Shown here: positions 1-9,399 of the stretch, in pieces
Layout: the number at the start of each line of letters is the position of its first letter
How positions within the stretch are numbered: position 1 is the stretch's first letter
Origin: Nitratireductor sp. B36
GTDB taxonomy: Bacteria; Pseudomonadota; Alphaproteobacteria; Rhizobiales; Rhizobiaceae
Direction of reading: 5' to 3'
NCBI RefSeq assembly: GCF_020833685.1
Contig: NZ_JACKZY010000001.1
Span: 880,578-944,577 of the forward strand
Length of the DNA: 64,000 nucleotides
The notes under the pieces: model-generated
What the model was told of the DNA's origin: nothing
Databases searched by the model: none
The model's input: the letters and a program-made list of their open reading frames with translations, nothing else
Made by a program: the position numbers and the translations under genes

Positions 1-2
1 GC

Positions 3-155
3 TACGCCGAGGTGATCCTTGAGGAGCAGCTTGTGGAAACCTTCAAGATCGGCCAGTCCGCGACGTTCATCGTCTTCCAGACCCCGGAAGAAGGCATTGG
101 CATCCCCGTTGATCTCAACGGTTTTGCTGAAGGTTTCGAAGCCCTGCCCCGCTAA
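3..155 (+). CDS. IalB-family protein, C-terminal fragment (5' end outside window)
   Basis: The window opens inside a reading frame of about 50 codons ending in TAA. The translated tail contains FIVFQTPEEGIGIPVDLNGF and ends GFEALPR. The FxTPxxGIGIPV pattern is typical of the C-terminus of invasion-associated locus B (IalB) proteins, small secreted proteins common in Hyphomicrobiales. The signal peptide and most of the domain lie upstream of the window, so nothing can be said about its start or promoter. The gene runs in the same direction as tldD, 83 bases before it. The family call rests on the short tail only; the biochemical role of IalB proteins outside Bartonella is not established. Confidence 0.7.
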   Translation, partial: YAEVILEEQLVETFKIGQSATFIVFQTPEEGIGIPVDLNGFAEGFEALPR

Positions 156-238
156 TCGCGGAACTTCCTGTCCAAGCCGCACTGGATTGCGTGCCCGTGC
201 TCCCTTAAATGAAAGGGAGTTTCGACAGGATATTGTTC

Positions 239-1657
239 ATGACCGCCAAATCGCTTCTCGACGCCTTCGACTGCTCGCCCGATCGCCTGAAGACGCTCCT
301 TGCCGACACGATCCGTGGCGCGGATGACGGAGAACTCTTCCTTGAATATCGGGAAGGAGAAGCGCTTGTTTTCGACGATGGGCGCCTGAAGACCGCGAGC
401 TTCAACACCGATCAGGGTTTTGGCCTGCGCGCCGTTGCCGGTGAAGCCTCGGGCTATGCCCATTCCAGCGAGTTGACGGAAGCTTCGCTGCGCCGCGCCG
501 CCGACGCCGTTTCCACCGTCAAGGACGGATATTCGGGCAAGCTCGCCACGGCTCCCGCCGGCACGAATCAGCGTCTTTATGGAGACGAGAACCCGATCAC
601 CTCGCCGGGCTTTGAGGAAAAAGCGAAGCTCCTGCAGGAAATCGATGGCTGGCTTCGTGCGAAAGACCCGCGCGTACGGCAGGTCACCGCGTCGCTCGCC
701 GCCTCATGGCAGCATGTGGAAATCCTGCGTGCCGACGGCCAGATCGCCCGCGACATCCGCCCGCTTGTGCGCGTCAATGTCTCGGTCATGGTCGGCGATG
801 GCGACCGGCAGGAAACCGGCTCCTACGGCATGGGCGGACGCAAGAGTTTTGGCGAGTTTCTGGCCGAGGATTCCTGGCAGTTCGCCGCCGGCGAGGCGCT
901 TCGCCAGGCGCTCGTCAATCTGGAAGCCGTTCCCGCGCCTGCCGGCACCTTCGACATCGTTCTTGCCAATGGCTGGCCGGGCGTGATGTTGCATGAGGCC
1001 GTGGGTCATGGTCTCGAAGGCGACTTCAACCGCAAGAAGACCTCCGCCTTTGCCGGCCTGATGGGCGAGCAAGTCGCCGCCAAGGGCGTCACCGTTGTGG
1101 ATGACGGCACCATCTCGGAGCGCCGCGGTTCGCTCACCATCGATGATGAAGGCACGCCGTCGGGCCGCAACGTGCTGATCGAGGACGGAAAGCTGGTCGG
1201 CTACATGCAGGATCGCCAGAACGCCCGCCTGATGGGCATGGCACCCACCGGCAACGGTCGGCGCGAATCCTACGCGCGCGAGCCCATGCCCCGCATGACC
1301 AACACCTACATGACGGGCGGCGACAAGACCCCTGAAGAGATCATCGCCTCGGTCAAAAAAGGCATCTATGCAGTGTCCTTCGGCGGCGGTCAGGTGGACA
1401 TCACCTCCGGCAAATTCGTGTTCGGCTGCACCGAGGCCTATATGATCGAGGACGGCAAGGTCACCCAACCCATCAAGGGCGCGATGCTGATCGGCAATGG
1501 ACCAGATGCCATGCACCGCGTTTCCATGGTCGGCAACGACATGAGCCTCGACAATGGCATCGGCATGTGTGGCAAGGCCGGACAGGGCGTGCCCGTCGGC
1601 GTCGGCCAGCCACATCTGCGCATGGACCAGATGACCGTGGGCGGCACGCAGACCTGA
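239..1657 (+). CDS. tldD: TldD, metalloprotease subunit of the TldD/TldE system
   Basis: 472 residues, the usual TldD length. The zinc-protease motif HEAVGHGLEGD lies at about residues 252-262, inside a long PmbA/TldD domain. TldD works with TldE (PmbA) as a cytoplasmic protease that degrades unfolded peptides and, where present, matures modified peptides such as microcin B17. The ATG at 239 is preferred over an upstream alternative start at 209 because MTAKSLLDAFDCS matches the expected N-terminus. Its stop overlaps the start of the sirtuin gene, suggesting translational coupling. No TldE partner is present in the window. Confidence 0.95.
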   Translation: MTAKSLLDAFDCSPDRLKTLLADTIRGADDGELFLEYREGEALVFDDGRLKTASFNTDQGFGLRAVAGEASGYAHSSELTEASLRRAADAVSTVKDGYSGKLATAPAGTNQRLYGDENPITSPGFEEKAKLLQEIDGWLRAKDPRVRQVTASLAASWQHVEILRADGQIARDIRPLVRVNVSVMVGDGDRQETGSYGMGGRKSFGEFLAEDSWQFAAGEALRQALVNLEAVPAPAGTFDIVLANGWPGVMLHEAVGHGLEGDFNRKKTSAFAGLMGEQVAAKGVTVVDDGTISERRGSLTIDDEGTPSGRNVLIEDGKLVGYMQDRQNARLMGMAPTGNGRRESYAREPMPRMTNTYMTGGDKTPEEIIASVKKGIYAVSFGGGQVDITSGKFVFGCTEAYMIEDGKVTQPIKGAMLIGNGPDAMHRVSMVGNDMSLDNGIGMCGKAGQGVPVGVGQPHLRMDQMTVGGTQT

Positions 1658-2358
1658 TGGATTACCGGCGCATCGTCATACTCACCGGCGCGGGTGTCTC
1701 TGCCGAATCGGGCGTGGACACCTTCCGCGACAAGAACGGGCTTTGGTCGAAGATCGACTACCGTGACGTGGCAACGCCGGAGGGTTTCGCCGCCAATCCC
1801 GCCCTGGTGCATGAATTCTACAATATGCGCCGGCGCAGGATCGCTGAACTGGAACCCAACGAAGCCCACCGCGCACTCGCCCGGCTGGAGCGCGACTTTG
1901 CAGGCGATGTGCTGCTCGTCACCCAGAATATCGACGACCTGCACGAACGCGCCGGCTCCAAAAACCTCATCCATATGCATGGCGAACACCGAAGCGCACT
2001 CTGCACCCATTGCGGCGGTCGCAGCCCATGGGACGGCGATATGTCCCTTGATTCCCCCTGCCCCGCCTGCGCCATGGTTGGGCACCTGCGCCCCGATGTC
2101 GTGTGGTTCGGTGAAATGCCCTATCAGATGGAGCGCATCTACGGCGCTCTGCGCTCTGCCGATCTCTTCATCTCCATAGGCACGTCCGGCAATGTCTATC
2201 CGGCAGCACAATTCGTGCAGGAAGCCGGCCGCCATGGGGCACATACGATCGAACTCAATCTCGAACCTTCCGATACGTTCGACGATTTCGACGAGGCCAT
2301 TCACGGCCCGGCAAGCCGTGTTGTGCCCTCCTATGTCGACATGCTTCTGAAAAGCTGA
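1657..2358 (+). CDS. SIR2-family NAD-dependent protein deacylase (class III sirtuin)
   Basis: 233 residues with all sirtuin landmarks: GAGVSAESG at residues 11-19, QNID at 90-93, catalytic His108 in MHG, and four zinc cysteines (116, 119, 135, 138). Tyr55 and Arg58 form the Y-x-x-R pair that in SIRT5 and CobB binds the carboxylate of succinyl- or malonyl-lysine. The enzyme is therefore likely to remove acidic acyl groups, and perhaps acetyl groups, from lysines using NAD. The start codon shares one base with the tldD stop (TGATG), so translation is probably coupled. It ends immediately before the convergent methyltransferase gene, with no spacer. CobB would be a reasonable name, but orthology is not proven. 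Confidence 0.93.
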   Translation: MDYRRIVILTGAGVSAESGVDTFRDKNGLWSKIDYRDVATPEGFAANPALVHEFYNMRRRRIAELEPNEAHRALARLERDFAGDVLLVTQNIDDLHERAGSKNLIHMHGEHRSALCTHCGGRSPWDGDMSLDSPCPACAMVGHLRPDVVWFGEMPYQMERIYGALRSADLFISIGTSGNVYPAAQFVQEAGRHGAHTIELNLEPSDTFDDFDEAIHGPASRVVPSYVDMLLKS

Positions 2359-3600
2359 TCAGCGCCGCTTCGGCTTCTTCTCCAGCAGTGCCACCGCTTC
2401 CACATGCGGCGACCAGAGAAACTGGTCGATCGGCACCACGCGCGTGAGCCGATAGCCTCCTTCCACGAGGATCGCCAGATCCCGCGCCAGCGTGCCCGGA
2501 TTGCACGAAACCGCAGCCACCCGTTTCACACTGGAACGTGCGATCTGCCGGCACTGAAACTCGGCCCCTGCCCGCGGCGGGTCGAACACCAGCCCGTCGA
2601 ACTGCGCCAGTTCCTTCGCCAGCAGTGGACGATGAAAAAGATCGCGTTTTTCCGCCGTCACCGGCTTCAAAGAGGGCCATTGCCTTGCGGCAATATCGAG
2701 CGTGGCAAGCGCAATCGCATCGCCTTCAGCCGCATAGACCCGTGCCTTCTGCGCCAGCCGCAGCGCGAATGTGCCGCTGCCGGCGAAGAGGTCGGCAACA
2801 TGCTTGCACCCATCAAGATGGCGGCCCACCAGCGCTGCCATCGCCTCTTCCGCGGCAAGCGTGGCCTGCAGAAAACCCGCCGGCGGAATGGCCACCGGCA
2901 CCTCACCGAACATCACGCTCGGCTTCTGGCCCTCCACGATGATCTCGCCATCAGCCGAAAGCCGGGCAAATCCTTTTTCAAGCGCCAGATCGATCACTGC
3001 CCGGCGCTGTTTTTCACCGAGCCGTCCCGCGCCCACCGCTGCAATGTCGAGCCCGGAGCGGGTTTCCGTAACCGTCAGGTGAAAGGGTTTCGGCGTCGCC
3101 GCGATGGCCTTGGCGAGGACCCGCAAATCCCCAAGCGCGGCGACAATACCGGGTGTTGCCACCGGGCATTCCTCGACCACGACGATGCGATGGGATTGCG
3201 CGGCATTGAAGCCCAGAAGAACGTCCGAACCCAATCGCCTTGCAGTGAACGTCACACGGCGGCGCGAATGCGGCGGGCAGACAAGCGTTTCATCGACTTC
3301 GGTCTTTATGCCGCGTGTTGCCAGCGCGCTCACCACTTTCTCGCGTTTCCAGGCGAGATAGGCTTTATCCTCGAGGTGCTGCACCGCGCAGCCGCCGCAA
3401 TCGCCAAAATGCCGGCATGCCGGCTCCACACGCTCGGGCGCGGCCTCGCGCAAAACCGTCTTTGCGGCACGCCCCTTGCGCAGTTCCGCCTCAACCACTT
3501 CGCCCGGAAGCGCAAACGGCACATAGGCAGGTCCCGTGGGTGTAAGCGCAACGCCATCGCCCTGTGCTCCCAGATGATCGATCGTCAGCGTTTCGCTCAT
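2359..3600 (-). CDS. Class I SAM-dependent RNA methyltransferase, RlmD/TrmA (RumA) family
   Basis: 413 residues from the ATG at 3600, giving MSETLTIDHLGAQGDGVA, an N-terminal TRAM-like segment. A C-x5-C-x2-C cluster (CRHFGDCGGC), with a later Cys in EECPVA, matches the 4Fe-4S site of RlmD-type uracil-5 methyltransferases. The C-terminal half has a SAM fold (DLFAGSGTFALRLA), DPPRAG, and the catalytic-cysteine loop SCNPGTLARDL. It should methylate uridine at C5 in rRNA, but whether the target is the RlmC or RlmD position cannot be read from sequence. The start overlaps the end of tlyA by four bases, so two RNA methyltransferases are made from one transcript. Confidence 0.92.
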   Translation of the reverse strand: MSETLTIDHLGAQGDGVALTPTGPAYVPFALPGEVVEAELRKGRAAKTVLREAAPERVEPACRHFGDCGGCAVQHLEDKAYLAWKREKVVSALATRGIKTEVDETLVCPPHSRRRVTFTARRLGSDVLLGFNAAQSHRIVVVEECPVATPGIVAALGDLRVLAKAIAATPKPFHLTVTETRSGLDIAAVGAGRLGEKQRRAVIDLALEKGFARLSADGEIIVEGQKPSVMFGEVPVAIPPAGFLQATLAAEEAMAALVGRHLDGCKHVADLFAGSGTFALRLAQKARVYAAEGDAIALATLDIAARQWPSLKPVTAEKRDLFHRPLLAKELAQFDGLVFDPPRAGAEFQCRQIARSSVKRVAAVSCNPGTLARDLAILVEGGYRLTRVVPIDQFLWSPHVEAVALLEKKPKRR

Positions 3601-4331
3601 TGGTCCTTGCGTCCGGCCAGTAGAAATTCGCGGTTTCCGTCTCCGCCTTCGATGGGTGACGGCGCAAGCCCCACGGCCCGCCAGCCGGCATTCGTCCCCA
3701 GCCATTTTTCCAATTCTGCGGCGATTTCGTCGGCCTGCGCCGGATCGCGCAGCAAACCGCCCTTGCCGATGGCCTCGCGGCCCGCCTCGAATTGCGGCTT
3801 CACGAGAAAGATACCACACGCCCCTTTTGCCGCCAGCGCAAGGGCCGGCGGCAATGCGAGTTTGAGCGATATGAAACTGACATCCGACACCAGAAAGTCC
3901 GGCACGCGCCCATTCAGCTCATCCTGGGTGAGATGGCGGGCGTTCACGCCTTCGAGCGAGGTCACGCGCGGATCGCCGGCTATGCGGGCATCCATCTGCC
4001 CCGTGCCCACGTCGATGGCGGTCACATGCACGGCACCGCGCTCCAGAAGTACCTGTGTGAATCCGCCCGTTGAAGCTCCGATATCGAGCGCCTGGCAACC
4101 GGTCGGATCGAAACCAAAAATATCGAGACCATGGAGCAGTTTCAGCGCCGCGCGGGACACATAGGCGCTGGCCGGATCATCGACCACGATCTTGACCGCA
4201 GGGGTAACCGTCTGCCCGGGCTTTTTCGCCGGCGTTCCGTCCACCTTCACCGTGCCGCGCAGGATTGCATCGCGCGCCCGCGCGCGGCTGGCAAACAAGC
4301 CCCTATCCACGAGAAACTGGTCGAGCCTCAT
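3597..4331 (-). CDS. tlyA: TlyA-family rRNA (cytidine-2'-O)-methyltransferase
   Basis: 244 residues. An N-terminal S4 RNA-binding domain (MRLDQFLVDRGLFASRARAR, residues 1-60) is followed by an FtsJ-like SAM domain with LDIGASTGGFTQVLLERGA and SDVSFISLKLALP. Family members 2'-O-methylate cytidines of 16S and 23S rRNA; in mycobacteria this affects capreomycin sensitivity. The old name hemolysin is not supported by chemistry. The gene lies between dxs (45 bases upstream) and the RlmD-like gene (four-base overlap), a conserved dxs-tlyA-methyltransferase order that suggests one operon. Confidence 0.93.
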   Translation of the reverse strand: MRLDQFLVDRGLFASRARARDAILRGTVKVDGTPAKKPGQTVTPAVKIVVDDPASAYVSRAALKLLHGLDIFGFDPTGCQALDIGASTGGFTQVLLERGAVHVTAIDVGTGQMDARIAGDPRVTSLEGVNARHLTQDELNGRVPDFLVSDVSFISLKLALPPALALAAKGACGIFLVKPQFEAGREAIGKGGLLRDPAQADEIAAELEKWLGTNAGWRAVGLAPSPIEGGDGNREFLLAGRKDQ

Positions 4332-4376
4332 CCGGCCATCTCTTGATGGGCGTTGTGCGGGTTCGGTCGAACGCGG

Positions 4377-6317
4377 TCAGGCACGCGCTGCGCTTTCCGC
4401 ACGCTGGCCCAAGGCCGCAAACACCGTGTGGACAATCGCGCCCGCATCGAGCCCGGCATCCTCCACCATGCGCTCGGGCTTTGCGTGGTTGACGAAACGG
4501 TCGGGCATGGCCATCGGCCGCACCTTCACGCCGCTTTCAAGCAAGCCCTCATGCGCCATGAAGTCGAGCACATGCGAGCCGAAGCCGCCGATCGCGCCTT
4601 CTTCGATGGTGATCAGCACCTCATGCTCCAGCGCCAGTCGCCGGATCAGCGCCCGGTCAAGCGGCTTTGCAAACCGCGCGTCGGCCACGGTCGTCGAAAG
4701 GCCTGCTGCATCCAGCTCGTCCGCCGCCTTCAAACAGTCCTCAAGCCTGCTTCCGAGCGACAGCAGCGCCACTTTGGATCCCTCGCGTATCACGCGCCCC
4801 TTGCCGAGTTCCAGCACCTCGCCGCGTTCCGGCATCTCCACACCGACGCCATTGCCACGCGGATAGCGGAAGGCGATGGGGCCCTGATCGTGTTCGGCGG
4901 CGGTGCGCACCATGTGCCGCAGCTCCGCCTCGTCGCTTGCTGCCATCACGACAAAATTCGGCAGGCTCGCCAGATAGGTGATGTCGAAAGCGCCACAATG
5001 GGTGGGGCCGTCCGCACCGACAAACCCCGCCCGGTCAATGGCGAAACGCACTGGCAGGTTCTGCAGCGCCACGTCATGCACCACCTGGTCATAGCCGCGC
5101 TGCAGAAAGGTCGAATAGATCGCCGCAAACGGACGCAGGCCCTCGGTGGCCAGTCCGGCTGCGAATGTCACCGCGTGCTGCTCGGCAATGCCCACATCGA
5201 AGGTGCGCTCCGGAAACTCCTTCTCGAACAGATCGAGCCCCGTGCCCGACGGCATCGCAGCCGTTACCGCGACGATCCGCTCGTCCTCGCGCGCTTCCTG
5301 AACCAGCGACTGGGCGAAAACCTTGGTGTAGCTCGGCGCATTGGCAGGCGCCTTGGCCTGCGCGCCGGTGATGACGTCAAACCTGTTCACGCCGTGATAT
5401 TTGTCGGCCGCGGCCTCGGCTGGCGGATAGCCTTTGCCCTTTTTCGTCACCACATGGATGAGCACCGGTCCACTGCCGTTGTCGCGCACGTTTTTCAAAA
5501 CCGGAACGAGATGTTTCAGATTGTGCCCGTCGATCGGGCCGATGTGAAAGAAGCCCAGCTCTTCAAACAGCGTGCCGCCCGTCACATAGCCGCGCGCATG
5601 TTCCACCGCGCGCGTAATGGCGCGGTCGATCCCTTCACCCAGATAGGATGTCAGCTTCTTGCCCAGGTCGCGCACACCCTGATAGGTGCGCCCCGAGGCG
5701 AGGCGCGCCAGATAGGCGCTCATCGCGCCCTGCGGCGGGGCAATGGACATGTCGTTGTCATTGAGAATGACGATCAGCCGCTCGCCCAACGCCCCCGCAT
5801 TGTTAAGAGCCTCATAGGCCATGCCGGCCGACATGGCCCCGTCGCCGATCACCGCAACAACATTGCGCTTTTCGCCTTTCAGCCGATGCGCGACGGCCAT
5901 GCCCAGGCCCGCCGAAATGGAAGTCGACGAGTGGGCCGTGCCGAAGGGGTCGTATTCGCTCTCGGAGCGTTTTGTGAAACCATAGAGCCCGCCTTCCTGG
6001 CGCAGAGTGCGGATGCGCGCGCGCCTGCCGGTCAATATTTTGTGCGGGTAGGCCTGGTGGCCCACGTCCCAGATCAGCCGGTCGGCCGGCGTGTCGAACA
6101 CATAGTGCAGCGCCACGGTCAGTTCGACCACGCCGAGCCCGGCACCAAGATGCCCACCGGTCTTCGAAACCGCATCGATCAGTTCCGCACGCAGCTCGTC
6201 GGCAAGCTGGGGGAGATCATCCTGCGAGAGTTTTTTCAAATCGGCTGGCGTGCCAACCGCGTCAAGGAGAGGAGTGTCGGGCGGCGATTTCACGCGCGTC
6301 ACCTCGGCTGTTTGCAT
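4377..6317 (-). CDS. dxs: 1-deoxy-D-xylulose-5-phosphate synthase
   Basis: 646 residues. Dxs condenses pyruvate and glyceraldehyde 3-phosphate, with thiamine diphosphate, into the first intermediate of the MEP isoprenoid pathway. Signature segments are [34 protein letters not shown], the thiamine-binding [18 protein letters not shown], and [15 protein letters not shown] in the transketolase-like half. The ATG at 6317 (MQTAEVTRV) is chosen over an in-frame GTG at 6344, which would add nine residues absent from typical homologues. The same window holds ispE, a polyprenyl diphosphate synthase and ubiA, later users of this pathway. Confidence 0.97.
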   Translation of the reverse strand: MQTAEVTRVKSPPDTPLLDAVGTPADLKKLSQDDLPQLADELRAELIDAVSKTGGHLGAGLGVVELTVALHYVFDTPADRLIWDVGHQAYPHKILTGRRARIRTLRQEGGLYGFTKRSESEYDPFGTAHSSTSISAGLGMAVAHRLKGEKRNVVAVIGDGAMSAGMAYEALNNAGALGERLIVILNDNDMSIAPPQGAMSAYLARLASGRTYQGVRDLGKKLTSYLGEGIDRAITRAVEHARGYVTGGTLFEELGFFHIGPIDGHNLKHLVPVLKNVRDNGSGPVLIHVVTKKGKGYPPAEAAADKYHGVNRFDVITGAQAKAPANAPSYTKVFAQSLVQEAREDERIVAVTAAMPSGTGLDLFEKEFPERTFDVGIAEQHAVTFAAGLATEGLRPFAAIYSTFLQRGYDQVVHDVALQNLPVRFAIDRAGFVGADGPTHCGAFDITYLASLPNFVVMAASDEAELRHMVRTAAEHDQGPIAFRYPRGNGVGVEMPERGEVLELGKGRVIREGSKVALLSLGSRLEDCLKAADELDAAGLSTTVADARFAKPLDRALIRRLALEHEVLITIEEGAIGGFGSHVLDFMAHEGLLESGVKVRPMAMPDRFVNHAKPERMVEDAGLDAGAIVHTVFAALGQRAESAARA

Positions 6318-6361
6318 CACTTCGACATAGGGCTTCAGCCGCACAAAGTAAACGCGATGAG

Positions 6362-6381
6362 ATGAAACAGTACAGTTTCAT
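6362..6381. promoter_or_regulatory. Inverted repeat upstream of dxs
   Basis: ATGAAAC and GTTTCAT arms of seven bases are separated by six bases, about 45 bases before the dxs start. A third GAAAC follows at once. The position fits an operator or promoter-overlapping site for dxs. No regulator can be named and the match may be chance. Confidence 0.3.
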
Positions 6382-6417
6382 TGAAACTTGGTCTCACCAC
6401 TTTTGAATACAAAACAA

Positions 6418-6443
6418 CCTCCGTACAAACAAATGTACAGAGG
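6418..6443 (-). terminator. Probable rho-independent terminator after xseB
   Basis: On the minus strand, ten-base arms with one non-Watson-Crick pair enclose a six-base loop, followed by TTGTTTTG. It lies 42 bases after the xseB stop and would separate the histone deacetylase-xseB unit from dxs. Confidence 0.6.
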
Positions 6444-6465
6444 CTGCCGCGCTCGGAGTTACTCT

Positions 6466-6497
6466 GATCTCAGGCCTCGTCGATCTCAGGCCTCGTC
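6466..6497. repeat. 16-bp tandem duplication across the xseB stop codon
   Basis: The unit GATCTCAGGCCTCGTC occurs twice in direct succession. The copy nearer the gene carries the last codons of xseB (Asp-Glu-Ala) and its stop; the second copy repeats them outside the frame. It looks like a recent slippage duplication with no effect on the protein. Confidence 0.85.
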
Positions 6498-6737
6498 GAG
6501 CGGTTCACTGCCAACAGCCTGCCCCTCGCGCGACAAGCGGATCTTCTCAACCTTGTCCTCAGCGGATTTCAGCAGCAGGTCGCAGTGCTTTTTCAGGGCC
6601 TCACCCCTCTCATAGATCTTGATCGACTGGTCCAGGGGCACATCGCCACGCTCCAGATCCTCAACGATCTTCTCCAGCGCTTCCAGTGCCTGCTCGAAGC
6701 TCATGCTCTTGATGTCGTTGTTGGCTTCTTCGGCCAT
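6486..6737 (-). CDS. xseB: Exodeoxyribonuclease VII small subunit
   Basis: 83 residues, the usual XseB size. It carries the family pattern [20 protein letters not shown] at about residues 13-32, followed by a helical segment [19 protein letters not shown]. XseB binds several-fold to XseA to form the nuclease that degrades single-stranded DNA in both directions. The start is only three bases after the histone deacetylase-like gene, so the two are co-transcribed. xseA is not in the window. Confidence 0.93.
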   Translation of the reverse strand: MAEEANNDIKSMSFEQALEALEKIVEDLERGDVPLDQSIKIYERGEALKKHCDLLLKSAEDKVEKIRLSREGQAVGSEPLDEA

Positions 6738-6740
6738 CTC

Positions 6741-7667
6741 TCACCCCTTCAACAAACGGCCGACATGCGCAGCGACCGACACGGAAAGTCCCTGCAGGTC
6801 GTACCCACCTTCAAGCAGACTGACAAGGCGCCCCTGTGACAAACGGTCGGCCCGTTCCATCAGAACGCCGGTCGCCCAGTCGAAATCCTCGGCTTCCAGA
6901 TTGAGTTCAGCCAACGGATCGCGCCGGTGTGCGTCGAAACCGGCAGAAATGATGATCAGATCCGGTGAAAACCGATCGATCGCTGGCAGTAGTTTTTCAT
7001 CGAACGCCTCGCGAAACGGCGCGGAACCCGAACCGGCGGGCAGCGGCGCGTTGACGATGTTGCCGGCGCCCGTCTCATGGGCTGCGCCTGTGCCCGGGTA
7101 AAGCGGCATCTGATGCGTCGAGCAATAGAGCACACTCGGATCGTCCCAGAAGATGTCCTGGGTTCCATTGCCGTGATGCACGTCCCAGTCGACGATGGCG
7201 ATGCGCTCTGCACCGTGTTCCTTCTGCGCGTGGCGGGCCGCGATGGCCGCATTGTTGAAGAGGCAAAAGCCCATGGCCCGGTTCTTCTCGGCATGATGGC
7301 CGGGAGGACGCCCCGCGACGAATACGTTCCCGGCCTCGCCGGAAAACACGTCGTCGACACCGGCCACAGCACCGCCAATGGCCGTAAGAGCAGCTTCAAG
7401 GCTCTTCGGGCTCACGGTGGTGTCATCGTCGATCACCGCAAGCCCCTCATCCGGTATGCTGGCTTTAACCTTTTCAAGGTGTTCAACGGGATGCGCCAGC
7501 AACACCACCTGCTCATCGGCCCGAGGCGCTTCGAGCCGCTCGAGATAGGCGAAAGGCTCGTCGTCCAACCGGTCGACGATCACACGCAGACGGTCGGGCC
7601 GCTCCGGGTGGCCCGGCGGCGTTAGGTGCTCACGGCAGATCGGATGGGTGTAGAAACGGGTTCTCAT
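6741..7667 (-). CDS. Histone deacetylase-family amidohydrolase
   Basis: 308 residues from the ATG at 7667, which follows TTGGGGA and gives MRTRFYTHPICREHLTPPGH; a longer reading adds 12 untypical residues. Family motifs are RPPGHHAEKNRAMGFCLFNN, the zinc-site DWDVHHGNGTQD, SAGFDAHRRDPL, and EGGYD near the end. Bacterial members deacetylate small amines such as acetylpolyamines or, less often, proteins. The substrate cannot be read here. It is the first gene of a unit with xseB, an order common in rhizobia with no known functional link. Confidence 0.92.
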   Translation of the reverse strand: MRTRFYTHPICREHLTPPGHPERPDRLRVIVDRLDDEPFAYLERLEAPRADEQVVLLAHPVEHLEKVKASIPDEGLAVIDDDTTVSPKSLEAALTAIGGAVAGVDDVFSGEAGNVFVAGRPPGHHAEKNRAMGFCLFNNAAIAARHAQKEHGAERIAIVDWDVHHGNGTQDIFWDDPSVLYCSTHQMPLYPGTGAAHETGAGNIVNAPLPAGSGSAPFREAFDEKLLPAIDRFSPDLIIISAGFDAHRRDPLAELNLEAEDFDWATGVLMERADRLSQGRLVSLLEGGYDLQGLSVSVAAHVGRLLKG

Positions 7668-7741
7668 TCCCCAAGTGTAGTGGTCAAACCATGGCTTGGC
7701 CATGACGGGAAGTGGTGCGTGGGGCCCATGTCAACAGGGTT

Positions 7742-8728
7742 TCACCCAGCTGGTTTTGCAGACGCCGCACCAGTGCGGACACCCACCGTCTCCAGTGCCC
7801 GTTCCTTCAGTTCCCGGAATTGCTTGGATGCATTGCTCAGCCGCTCATCCCACTCGCGATTGGGTGTCTGTCCTTCGATAACCTTGAAATAGACGGACAT
7901 CAGCGCAGCAATGGCAAATGGCTCGATGAGTGCCGCCTTTACCGCCCAGGCAAACACGATCGCCAATACAAAGGCCCATCCTGCCAATTGCCCCGGCATG
8001 GCATAAAGGATCGCGCCCGCCGGTGCCAGCATGACTAGGAAGACAACAAAGGTCAGAAGCCACATGAAGAGCGCCAGCCAGACGGCGTTCTTGAGCATGG
8101 TCTTGCCATTCTGCGCATAGAGCACCACGCCCTGCCGAGCCGTTTCGAACGGTGTGCTTGAACCGATGCGAATATTATAACCGAGAATGATCTCGTCCAC
8201 ATAAGTAAGCGCAATGCGGATCACCGTGTTGACGAAACGCATCAGCGTGTCGAGGCCTGGAATGGGCAGAAAGCCGGCAATCCCGCCCAGAAGTCCGGTC
8301 AAAACGCGAATCACGCCTTTTACGAGCTGGTCGAGAACGAAAAGCACATTGGCCTCGGCAAAACGTGCCGTCACTTCCTGGCGTGCATAGGTGATCTGGC
8401 TCTTGCCATCTGGCACATCGCGCCCGTCGATCAGATGCACCATTACGGCGATATGGCCGGCCTTGACGATGTAGAGGATGTATTCGCGGATCCAGTAGAC
8501 AATTGCGGAGACCAGGCCAAATCCGACAATCCCGCCCCAAAGCGCGAATGTACCGGGGCCGCCGGGGTCCGTGGAGATGTGGCCTACACCATAACCAACC
8601 CCAGCCCCGGTCCCCGTAGCAAAGATATAGGCAACGGTAATACCGAAATAGACCACCATGCGCAGCACGATGAAGGGCCATGTCCGACCCATGATCGCGA
8701 GCGTCCTGCCAATATCGAAATCCCACAT
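7742..8728 (-). CDS. Multi-pass membrane protein of unknown function
   Basis: 328 residues from the ATG at 8728 (MWDFDIGRTLAIMGRTWPF). I see about six hydrophobic segments: near residues 15-35, 55-80, 85-105, 145-165, 220-245 and 255-285. A glycine-rich stretch TGTGAGVGYGVGH lies between the first two, and a hydrophilic helical tail (EWDERLSNASKQFRELKERA) ends the protein. I do not recognise a characterised family. It follows the tetR gene at 50 bases on the same strand and is not obviously linked to it. Confidence 0.8.
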   Translation of the reverse strand: MWDFDIGRTLAIMGRTWPFIVLRMVVYFGITVAYIFATGTGAGVGYGVGHISTDPGGPGTFALWGGIVGFGLVSAIVYWIREYILYIVKAGHIAVMVHLIDGRDVPDGKSQITYARQEVTARFAEANVLFVLDQLVKGVIRVLTGLLGGIAGFLPIPGLDTLMRFVNTVIRIALTYVDEIILGYNIRIGSSTPFETARQGVVLYAQNGKTMLKNAVWLALFMWLLTFVVFLVMLAPAGAILYAMPGQLAGWAFVLAIVFAWAVKAALIEPFAIAALMSVYFKVIEGQTPNREWDERLSNASKQFRELKERALETVGVRTGAASAKPAG

Positions 8729-8778
8729 GAAACAGCCCCCAGCACGTTGCCGGAAGCATGACCGATGACGCAGGATTG

Positions 8779-9384
8779 TCAACCTGGAGTAGGCGTTGGG
8801 TAGCGAAGCCCTTCAAGCAGCCGCTTGAAGGCGGAAACCGCACGCTTCGACGTTGCCTCAGGGTCATCCGAATTGGCAATCCACAAGGATGCGTGGAGAC
8901 TGGCTCCGCTCACCAGCCGAGCCATCGCTTCGGGGTCGGCCACATCCGCCCGCCCTTCTTCCACCAGTCTCTGAAGACTGGCCGTCAGCGAACGTATGCA
9001 CGACGGCTGATTGGGCCAGTTGAACGGATCGCCAAGCACGGACGGGCCGTCGAGCAGCATGATGCGCTGGATCTCCGGCTCAAGAGCCATCTCGATATAG
9101 GCGACACACTCGTCCACAAAGCCCTGCCAGGGGTCGCTGGCACGCTGTGAAACGCCCTTGAGCCTTTCGGTCATCTCCCCATCGATCTGCATTATGACGG
9201 CTTCGAACAGCCCTTCTTTACCGCCGAAATGGTGGTAGAGAGCGCCGCGCGTCAGGCCTGCGCCTGCGGTAAAATCATCCATCGAAGCATTCGCATAACC
9301 AACCCTGCCGAAGGCATCCCGCGCTGCAGCCACCAGTTTGGCTCTGGTTTCGGCAATCATTTCACTGCGCGGCTTATGCACCAT
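8779..9384 (-). CDS. TetR/AcrR-family transcriptional regulator
   Basis: 201 residues with an N-terminal helix-turn-helix (residues about 10-60: ARDAFGRVGYANASMDDFT, then GLTRGALYHHFGGKEGLFEA) typical of TetR. The C-terminal half is the usual variable ligand and dimer domain. The ATG at 9384 follows GGAGA. It is divergent from an MFS transporter gene, and the 119-base gap holds three copies of the palindrome CATACG-N3-CGTATG. It most likely represses both genes until a small-molecule inducer binds. The inducer is not known. Confidence 0.93.
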   Translation of the reverse strand: MVHKPRSEMIAETRAKLVAAARDAFGRVGYANASMDDFTAGAGLTRGALYHHFGGKEGLFEAVIMQIDGEMTERLKGVSQRASDPWQGFVDECVAYIEMALEPEIQRIMLLDGPSVLGDPFNWPNQPSCIRSLTASLQRLVEEGRADVADPEAMARLVSGASLHASLWIANSDDPEATSKRAVSAFKRLLEGLRYPTPTPG

Positions 9385-9399
9385 TCAAGTCTCCATTCA

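Noticed and set aside
4353-6365. 670-codon open frame antisense to dxs
   Set aside because: dxs shows continuous family motifs on the minus strand. The plus frame is rich in Arg, His and Ala and lacks any domain; long antisense frames are common in GC-rich DNA.
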